Shown here piece after piece: positions 55,141 through 64,000 of a stretch of 64,000 bases of DNA. The position numbers and the translations under genes were made by a program. The notes below the pieces were generated by a model, which was not told where the DNA came from, ran no database searches, and saw only the letters and a program-made list of their open reading frames with translations. The stretch comes from Nectonema munidae (taxonomy: Eukaryota > Nematomorpha > Nectonematoida > Nectonematidae), in assembly GCA_030549495.1 (NCBI GenBank), contig JAUIRK010000570.1, forward strand, positions 1,961,501-2,025,500. Reading direction: 5' to 3'. Positions within the stretch are counted from its first letter, which is position 1. Each line of letters opens with the position of its first letter.

Positions 55141-57839
55141 CAAAAGTGATAGAAAGATAAAGTGGATGAATATTACAGAAATAAAAAAGTGAATTGTGAA
55201 TCAAATATATTATTTTAAAATAAAAGATAACATAATTAAATTTAATATTTATAAAATGAAAAAATATATATTGAATATTAAAATTAAAAAAAACAAATTA
55301 ATGTATTCTATATCAATATTAGTTACTTATGAATTACTATGCAGCAAGCTAAGCTATTAGATAAAAAAAAGTAGAAAAAACTCAAATTAAATTGAGGAAT
55401 AAAATGAATAAAATCAATCTATAATTGTACCTTTTAGCTATAATAGTATACTCTCTGCTTTTATCGCTCACCCACCCACTAAAAGAGATTACTAACTTGT
55501 GTGTAGAATGAGGCGAGTCCTTCCGTTGAGAATCGATAGTCCCATTCAGAATTCTAACTACAGAGAAGGCAAAACTATTTTAATAAGACCTTGAGTATAA
55601 GAAAATTTATACATTTCAAGTGAATTCCATAGGAAAAAATTAATCCAAGTGATGGCTCAGCCCCCCCCCCCCCTCCTAACATATCAACTGGCCTGTATAT
55701 AGTAAACAAAAAAATACTTAAAATTAAAAAAATTCGTGTAAATCGATTTATAAATATGACTTTCATATCGATAAAAAGATTGAGAACACCAGAATTATAT
55801 AATTTCTTACTTTAACAAATTTATAACTATTCAAATTATGGTAACTCTACCCTTATCATTTAAAACTTTGAATTCATTCTATAATCTAGAAAGAAATACT
55901 AAATCTACAAGAAAGTAAAGATTAGCATATTACAGAATTTTAGTTAGCTACAACCATTTTTACTAAAAATATTTCTAATAATTTTTGCAAAGATAAGAAT
56001 GACATTCAGGAATAAATAATTATATAGGTCAATAAAAATTATTAAAAGCATAAAATCACAATAAGAAAAATAAGGGACAAGAAAGTTACCGAAAAAAAAT
56101 AAATAATTCATAAAATGCTTCAAAAGAACAAAACCTAAAAATATACCTTACAATTTAATTTTCGATACAATTATTATAAAAAAAAAGTTGGATAGAAAAA
56201 GAATGATATTTTTGAAAAAAATATAAAAAATTAAATATATATTAAAAAATTTTTGCTACCTATTATAAAAAAATTTCGTATATAAATTAAAATACCCGAT
56301 TATAACTTTAATATTATCTCTTTATTCTATAACTTCACTGAACATAGTTAAATACTAACTTAGTAATTTATGCCAAATTAAAATATTTATGCCTTATAAA
56401 AACACATTCGGTATCTTTGTTTATTTAGTTTCTTCTACTTTAATGACAACCTCCATTAAACGGCTCAGTTTAAATTTTTCCAAATTAATTCTTGTTTTTC
56501 GATCTCCCATATGTAATATCAGATTTTGGCAAAATTCTTCATTTTATCGAATGAAAAATTATGTTATCTTATCATCATTGGCATTTGGATAAAAGGGAAT
56601 CTTTAGTTCTCTCAGAATGTCAATTCAAAAAAGTTATTTGAAGTAAAACAGTTGATGAAGATCTTAAAGATTGATAAAATGAAACAAGAAATGGATAATG
56701 AATTATTACTGCAATAAGGATTATATTAATTACCTAGATATAGAGTCTAGATTTTAAAACATTATTAGCTGTGAGACCTATAATGAAATTATTTGGGCCA
56801 TAGTAAAAATAAGAATGGTGAAAGATTGAAAGTGAAGATAAAATGTGAGCAGCTTGAGATTTTACGTCCTTCAAAAGTAAACTAGGGAATAAAACTACAC
56901 CTTTACTATTGATTTTTGACATATATGCAAGATGTAAAAAGGTTTCATTAAGTGAATACAGTGAAAAGGGGGCAAAAATATTTGAGAGAAACGTATATTT
57001 TCATCTCAAAATAAGTAAATTTAAAACCTTCTTTAAGCAAATGAAACGAATATGATAAATGGCATGTTGGTCAAAAGTATTTATGTCATATCACATATGA
57101 GATATTAAGATGCGGGTGACAAATTTTGCAAGGATACACAACAAAGATATAAATTTGAACCTAAAGAAAAATAATTTGATGAAAAATATTTGGGAAGAAG
57201 AAAATTTATTAAAAAAAGATAATATTTCACATCAAAACACATATGTAAATTGAAGAAAATTGAGTAGATCGCAAAAAAATTTGCAAAGTACAAACTCATA
57301 AAAAATTATAAAGATCCAAAGGCCAGAAGGCTGCGAGTAGGATAATTTATGCTGGAAGAAAATACATCATATAATATAAATACACTTATAAGTTAAGAGG
57401 AAATAATGGAACCATAATTACAAGAAAAACAATTTGTGTCACAACAAAATATTGAAATAATGTAGTGTGAGAGTAAGTGTTTTTTTTTGTAAAATTTTTA
57501 AATGATAAGAAAGAAAAATATTATTAAATAAATAATTATATTTTTTAGAAATTTGTAAGTTTTAAAATAAATTCAGAATTCTCAATGAAATATACTGTAA
57601 AAGACACATGACGTAATATGCGAATGCCGTGTTATGTATGCATGACATGATTTATAGTTTATAAGGTTTTCGAATAGAATATTATAGTTCCCATGTAAAT
57701 AGTTAAATATAAAAATGCCATTTTGTGAAGGCGGTGTTATTACTTTTAAAAAATGAGAAGTGTGAGCAGAAAATTTTTTAATTAAAAACAGTCTGTAAAA
57801 TAATGATTTTTAATTTAATTTTTGGATACCAATTTACTA
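55141..57839. other. Gene-free DNA
   Basis: AT-rich, with an isolated C run at 55661-55672 that may mark a decayed MITE. No coding motif was seen. Confidence 0.45.
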
Positions 57840-59110
57840 TAAGGGGCTTAGTTTATCATCTATAGTCAACGCAAGAAAATTATAATTTACTATTTTGAAA
57901 CCAGCCTTTGATAAAAAATCAGAATCGACGTGAAACAATCATTGCTTTAGATTTACTCATATTGATCGATAATTTGTTGATAGGATACCATTTATCCAAT
58001 AAGCTCAAATTTTCTTTCAATATATTTAACTTTGATAAAGTATAATGATTTAGTTTAGAGAAAGGGCCAACACAAATATCATTGGCATGGTGTAAGACTT
58101 CAAAATTGTTGAAGGTTCAAAATATGTCATTTACATAAATGTTTAAAAGCAAAGGACCTAAGACAGAACCTAGAGGGACGCCAAACATTATATCTAATGG
58201 ATCTGATAGAACAAAATTCACATAAGTTTTCAGAAAACCAAAGTGCAGATGATTTATTCTGTTCTTTTTTACGAAGTATTCTTTGAGTTGAGAAATTAGA
58301 AACTTTTCAAAAGATTTTGTAATATTGGAATTAAAGAAATAGGTCTATAATTTGGGAGATTTCAGAATCATTGTTTTTTTTCAAAACAGGAACTACCTTG
58401 TAAACTTTAGGGTCTTTTGGTTATATTCCTGTACAAATAGAGAGATTTATGCTTTCGGCAATTTGCTACAAAGCGAGATGATTGATCAATTTTATATGAT
58501 TAATAGAAATACGAAATATGTCTTCGCAGCTATTGTTCTTCATGGCCTCAATAATGGAGAAAATTTGACAAGGGTTTGTAAGTTTAAAGGAACCATTATG
58601 AGAATCCTGGGTGAGAAACTACTATTGGGTGAGTAAAATATTTGTTAAAATTCTATGAAATCTCAAAATTATCATCAATTTTTATTCCATTTTCATATAA
58701 AATAATTTCTACTTCTTTTGATAATGAAGTTTATTTTGGGCCAATAAATCTTTAGTAGATTTGCAATTCGGAAACAGGTTAAATTAATATGCACGCTTTA
58801 GGTCACATATTTAATTTTGTTTCTCAAAGAAATAAATCTTTCATTCAGATAACAATTGATTTTTCTTTTCTCACTTTTTTAAACCATGTATCTCTAATGC
58901 TTAAGGCATTAAACCATTTATGGTATACCCAGGACCGTATTGGCCCTATTTACAAATGACAAAAACTCGTCATACTTACTATTTCGAGATTGAATATTTA
59001 AACTCAGAAAATTAGAATTATATAAGTTAAAGCATATTGAATCTAAAATGAAAGAGTGTAGGTTTGAATGAATTAATCAATTGCATCAATATGAAATGCT
59101 GATTTGTGAA
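57840..59110 (-). pseudogene. LINE ORF2 remnant: endonuclease start, linker and reverse transcriptase
   Basis: Read on the minus strand: SLNIQSRNSKYDEFLSFVN near 59030-58970, the first strand of an AP-type endonuclease; the rest of that domain is missing. Then a linker with NGIKIDDNFEISQ-like words and FNKYFT near 58690-58630, VVPVFKKK and LPNYRPISLIPIL near 58400-58320, the start of the reverse transcriptase. It continues KSFEKFLISQLKEYF, INHLHFGFLKT and GVPLGSVLGPLLLNIYVND near 58180-58120. The catalytic YADD box reads HHANDI near 58075, so the active site is lost. NKLSINMSKSKAMIV and LALTIDDKLS follow to about 57845. Several stops and frameshifts. The motif set fits the Jockey/CR1 group of non-LTR retrotransposons. 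Confidence 0.8.
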
Positions 59111-59129
59111 AATAATGTTTTTACTTTTC

Positions 59130-60197
59130 TCCATCAGAATTAAAATTTGTGATGCTACAAAAATTCTTTCCTAACACAGGGACAAGAGTAATCAATAGCA
59201 CAGTGTGAAAAATCAGTTTTTGATTTAAACTTGCTATTATAACATTTTTAATTCAGTGGATCACTTTTGAAGGAGCAGCTTTGTGATTCATGCTTTTCAG
59301 AACAATATTTACAAACAGCATCTTGGATGCATTTAGAAATAGTATAGCCAAATAAGAGACTTACTACACTGTAAGTGAAAGAAAAAGCTTCTTACATTCA
59401 AATTTTTCATTATGAAAATGATTGTGAATCCAGATTGTTTAACAAAATTATATACTTTAGGAGAGATTTTAATAACTGCTATCTTTTTAACATCCTTTAT
59501 TTCTTTTGAGAAAAGAAACTCTAAAATTTCATCCTCTGTAACTAATTTTTGAATTTCTTCATTTTTTCCAAAATTTTATCAATAATAACTCCATTTTTAA
59601 TATAATTCGGCAAAACAAATGAGAATTTTGGAAGTAAAAGTTTTCTCTTGCGTACTTGGAAAGAGACATCTTTGAGTAAAATTTTCCCTTTATCTAAATT
59701 TTTGGTATATAGAAAATAACTTTAAAAGAAGATTTAAATGAATTAACTTTTACTGTGGATAAAGTTTTTTCTATTTCTACAGGTAAATTTTTATCATTAT
59801 CTTTTACTTTTAGGTAAAGAACATATTTATTGGTGTTCTTTCGAACAACAGAAGCATAGGTTCGAGTTTCTAATTATTTTGATTTAGAAGAATCATCTAA
59901 ATTATACATATTAATTTGTGACTGAGCATTAGACACGTGTGTTGTTTTAGTTTCGACACATTTACATAGACTATTAATAATAGCAGCTTGTTGATTAATT
60001 TTATGATTTAACTCTTCTGCCTTTTTTAGATCTAATGTAGAACTATCTGAATTCTTACACGAAATACAATGCCACCTTACTCCCAATGAGCTATGAATAT
60101 CAATCGTCTTGAATAAATCTAAGTTAAAACTTTCCCAATTATAGCACAGCCATTTTTTGCAATGGTTACACTTTAATATTTTATTAGTTTTCTCCAT
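59130..60197 (-). pseudogene. LINE ORF1 with PHD-like finger and CCHC knuckle
   Basis: The open part 60197-59874 begins MEKTNKILKCNHCKKWLCYN and continues with LGVRWHCISCKN, a C-x2-C...H/C..C-x2-C pattern like the PHD finger of CR1-type ORF1 proteins, then a coiled-coil-like helix (KKAEELNHKINQQAAIINSL). Downstream in other frames are LVTEDEILEFLFSKEIKDVK and KKIAVIKISPKVYNFVKQSG (59560-59430), an RRM-like strand pattern, and a CCHC zinc knuckle CKYCSEKHESQSC near 59310-59270. Known role: ORF1 binds element RNA. It lies just 5' of the ORF2 remnant in the same orientation, as expected for one LINE of about 2.4 kb that has lost most of the endonuclease. Confidence 0.72.
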
Positions 60198-60230
60198 ACA
60201 GCTTCACAAAGCCATACAGACGCTTTTTAT

Positions 60231-61977
60231 ACATTGTTACAAAAAATACAGATTGACCCATTCGCAAAAAAAATTTTAATTTTAACTCGAACAAAAGAGT
60301 ATTCAAAAAATCTAAAGTGTGAATACACTGATCTAATTTTTGAATACATTGTAATTAATAAATTTTAATATGATCTAATTTGTGAATACATTGCAATTAA
60401 TAAATTTTAAATAAACAGATTAGAAGTTAATTTTCTGACTAGAGATTGGTGCTCAAGTTTCGTTACTAAAATATTGGACAGGGACAAAAAAAAGTAATAA
60501 ACTGGTAGATACAAAACTCTCAAAAGTATATAAGAAGACAAAAAAAATTTTATTGTATGTAGAATTTTTTGATTTGATCAATTTTATAAATTAGATATAT
60601 AGTAGTCTGGTGCTCTGTATATTACATATACTTTAAATCAGTTGAGACATTTTGCTGTTACACAAAAATTGCAAGAATTGTTTTAAACTGTTTTAACAAA
60701 TTTGTAATCACAAGCTTTTTCCACTCTTAGTTGCTAGATTCGTAAATAGGCAAGTTTGTAATCCAGGTGTTTCAATAATGTTAATATGAAAAACATGATA
60801 CTTGAATAAAGAAACACATCAAAAGCCTAGGTGACGTCAAATGTATTTGAGGACTGGTTCAAAAAGTCATCTGTTGTTTAAAAATTGACCAAAAAAGATG
60901 TTTTTTATTGACAAATATACAGCCGGCTCATCAATCCAGATACAAAATTTTCCAAATTAAATACTTCTTCCTAACTACCAACCACCTCTAAAATTCAACA
61001 ATAATCAAGGGATTATCACCAACTTCAAAAGGAATTCCCGCACAGTATTTTTTATAGAGATTACATCTTCACCACGGATTGTCATCCCGTTCCTAAAAGA
61101 AATCAGGCTCAAAGATGTATTCTTTGTTTCTGCTAAAGACTGTGATAGAATAAAGTCAGAAAATTCTGCATAATGCAGAATACACAAAATTTACCCACAC
61201 TCGCTCAAGCCATCAACTTCATTGAAGAAACCTCACGTGGAATCAAGCATAAGATATCGACACAGCATGACTTGTAAAAATGATTTAATCTTGTTTGCCA
61301 AACAACAAACATCAACTGACTTTTTCAAATAAATTGATGAACATTTTAGTAGATTTGTATATGATTGATTATGTCATTAGCATGATTATTTGAATGAAAA
61401 TATATTTTTACAAGATGTAAAACCTTGTTTTTATCACTCCATTTTCAGTATTGATTGTTCGATTGGCATTACAAAAGTCCCTATTGATTTTTCCCATAGT
61501 GTTTAAACAATTTTCCCTTTTACTTTTGTCTTTCATTTATGTAACCTACAAAAACAAGGTTTGTCTAATAATTCTTTCTCTGTACATGTAATTTAATGTT
61601 CATATTACATTGACAATTTCACATTACACTGTCCAGTTCAAGTTTTTCAGTCATTTTTATGTTTATAAATTATACATAATTAAATTTATAATTAATTTTA
61701 AGTTCGTTTTTGAATCATTGACCTTTTAAAAAATTTTATAGATTTTTTCCTGACACTTCAACTTATTTTTATCTTTTCAACATTAAAAATAAACAATCTT
61801 CAAATGTTGCTTGTATTGGAAAACCTACACTTTTGAAAATATTTGAATTTATGATTTTGAGTTAAATGTGATAAATGGGAAAAGCATAAAATTTTAAAAG
61901 TGATAATTCGTTTAATGAAGTAACTTTCATGTTTCCTTAATATTTTCCACAATTAGAATATCAATATGTCTAAGTCT
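60231..61977. other. Gene-free DNA
   Basis: A minus-strand open stretch at 61187-61005 (FRNGMTIRGEDVISIKN) looks somewhat protein-like but I cannot place it. A 35-bp direct repeat (ctaatttttgaatacattg / ctaatttgtgaatacattg with attaataaatttta) occurs at 60331-60410. Nothing else. Confidence 0.4.
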
Positions 61978-62591
61978 TTTTTGAAAAAGTTAATGAAGGA
62001 AAATAAGATATATTTGCGAAATAATTAAAAATTGAAATGATTTATTTTCCAATTTCCTGCAAAAAATAAAAAAAATCATCTTTTAAATAGTCAAAATATC
62101 AAAAATTAAAAATAGTACATGTGAAAGTAATATAAATATAACAAAAGAAAAACTAAAATTTTAAAAAAGTTCTAGAAAATATAGAATTGCAAATGGACGA
62201 AATAGAACCAAAATGGCATAATGAATTTTTAATGGTAGTTAGTGGGCTATCTATTCAAAATGATATTTGCTTTTTTTTTATCTAATAGTAACGACAATTT
62301 AATGATTTTCACGTCTAAATTCAAACTTCGAAGTAGTATACTAGCATAACCCACTATGGATATCGAAACTTTCTTTACTTACTCTCTGAACCGATTGTTA
62401 GAATGTGATCAATACGGACGTTATCTTAGGATAATATTTTTGTTATTCCTAATTTGCTTCTTAAATCAACTTGTAATGATGCTGCAAGATTAATACAAGA
62501 TTTCGGTTTTTTCATTATTTGATTACATACTTTATCCTTTATAGTAATTGCATTCTTTGTTTTGATGCGAGTTTTTCTATTCATATCATAT
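61978..62591 (-). repeat. 615-bp repeat, copy 2 (inverted partner of 43221-43835)
   Basis: Reverse complement of copy 1 with about five to ten differences. Both boundaries are sharp: the flanking bases (gtctaagtc on one side, gattcacg on the other) have no counterpart around copy 1. Confidence 0.95.
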
Positions 62592-64000
62592 GATTCACGA
62601 AATTGTCACATTCAATTAAATGACATTCAACCAAATGGTCGTATACATGCACCTACAATAACAACACACTACATTAAAAAAAATAAATAATCATTATTTT
62701 TATTTTCTTTCAAAGGGAAAAAATAGTTATAAATTTATATTTGCATTTTTTTCATAACAATCATCGCAAAATATTTAATATGTTGTTTGCATACGTTTAT
62801 TTTTCATTATAAACATGTAATAATAACCTTGTTTTGACTTTTGTGTTCCTTAGAATAGCATTGTATTCTTTAAGTTTTCACACAACTTTTAAACTTTCTT
62901 TTGATGTTTTATTAAACTTTCCAGTTTTTCCTAGTAAACATAAATCCATATTTCCGATAGAATTAATGTGTGGATCTTTTTCCATATTCTCTCTATTTTC
63001 TTTAAATCGAGTAAAATCACTCTTAAATCTCCAAAAAACCCAACAATAAATTATTAACCAAAATTTCTAATATATTGGATAAAAACTCTTTGATCTATCA
63101 CCACCATGATAATACTGAAAAGTACTGTAAAATTGTAAAAATTTATCAATACGATCAACATGCCACATTTGAACAGTTGTAATGAGGAACTTCTCAAAGT
63201 TCTAACCCAAATTACTGTAGGGATCTTTATCAAACTAACCAATAAAATCTTGAACATGTACTGAGTCGAGCGATAAAGTCCTTTATTGCTTTAAATGTTG
63301 GCCTTTATCCGTATTCATTAACAAATGTACACGAAAAACTTTTTAATATCTTCTCATTCAAAATTTGAAGAAATCTTTGGCTTGTTTTTTAAATTTATAT
63401 TTATCCAAATCAAAATTTCAGAAAAAAAAATTCAAAAAGTATGCCTTCATTTTTATAACATGATTCAGAAAAGAATTTATGTGCCCTATCAGTGACTTAT
63501 AATATAGGGGGGGACTTCTCTTGTACAAAATTGGCTACATCTTTTGCTACCATATTTCGTGACATTTCCTAAAATTGATAGCTCATTCTTTTGATACCAT
63601 TTTCATGGTAGTTGAATGACCTTTTCATTCCTAAATCTGTCAATCAAAATCGAAAGTTAAACTTTTTCAGCAAAATTCTGACAGTATCTCTAGTTAAGCT
63701 TAAAACTTTAGTTCTACATTATATACTCGTTTGAAAATTTATAAATATATACAGTTTTGAACACATAACACTTTATATATTTAATTTTTTCAATAATCAT
63801 GGTTACTTTTTTGGAAATGTCAATCAAAATTAGGAAGGATGAGAAATATATCTAATAAAATTTAAATTTTACATGAAATATATTTTTTTATATCAAATCT
63901 GGCATGCTGATTTCCTTTTTGGATTTATTTTTGGAATTTAGAAATTGAAAATACCCATAAGTGCGTAACAAAACTGCGGTTTACTTCTAAAATCTGTCTC
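62592..64000. other. Gene-free DNA
   Basis: AT-rich sequence; the open stretch at 62834-63049 is low-complexity and matches nothing known. A short G run at 63508-63515 is the only unusual composition. Confidence 0.45.

Noticed and set aside
58352-58636. Plus-strand 94-codon frame
   Set aside because: Shadow of the minus-strand LINE ORF2 remnant, where the linker and reverse transcriptase motifs are read.

Overview
The window is about 70% A+T metazoan nuclear DNA. It holds spliced coding exons with GT-AG introns, and it is dominated by decayed DNA transposons, MITEs and LINE remnants. The transposon mix (many hAT families, Tigger/pogo, piggyBac, and a multicopy family carrying a DEHGERFHQ motif) and the very large introns would suit an arthropod such as a parasitic copepod. 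That assignment is inference and cannot be settled from the sequence.

The one host gene I can support lies on the minus strand. It is the 5' part of a RhoGEF of the ARHGEF11/ARHGEF12/RhoGEF2 class, seen as phase-compatible exons at 37443-37403 (tentative), 36381-36299, 35417-35301, 27043-26994, 26758-26701, 9962-9912 (3' end uncertain) and 9736-9664. Spliced together, the middle exons give a complete PDZ domain. The last two add the stretch after the PDZ and a coiled-coil stretch. The RGS-like, DH and PH parts are not seen and presumably lie beyond base 1. Introns of 8.3 kb and 16.7 kb hold most of the transposons.

Layout: 1-3317 nothing recognised; 3326-3494 a hAT-type MITE; 3920-9112 two piggyBac fossils and a repeat family with 28-bp tandem units in direct and inverted copies (foldback-like); 9664-9962 RhoGEF exons; 10971-13453 an uncharacterised RNase H-like, transposase-like gene between hAT-like end sequences; 13507-16020 a 140-bp tandem repeat split by a Tigger element; 17008-17590 a second tandem array; 17740-19580 a hAT fossil; 19952-20408 a hAT MITE with a perfect 8-bp target duplication; 20440-24012 a hAT-like element with a second, ZBED5-like hAT inside it; 26701-37443 more RhoGEF exons separated by MITEs; 38566-38893 a LINE 3' end; 39766-42318 MITEs; 47330-49345 a second copy of the nested hAT pair; 52311-54613 a pogo-type MITE and a GTF2IRD2-like hAT fossil; 57840-60230 a LINE with PHD and CCHC motifs in ORF1.

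A 615-bp sequence occurs twice in inverted orientation 18 kb apart (43221-43835 and 61978-62591) with only a few differences, so it is much younger than its surroundings. No LTR retroelement, Polinton, rRNA, tRNA or CRISPR array was recognised. The transposon genes do not act together with the host gene; they are insertions in and around it.
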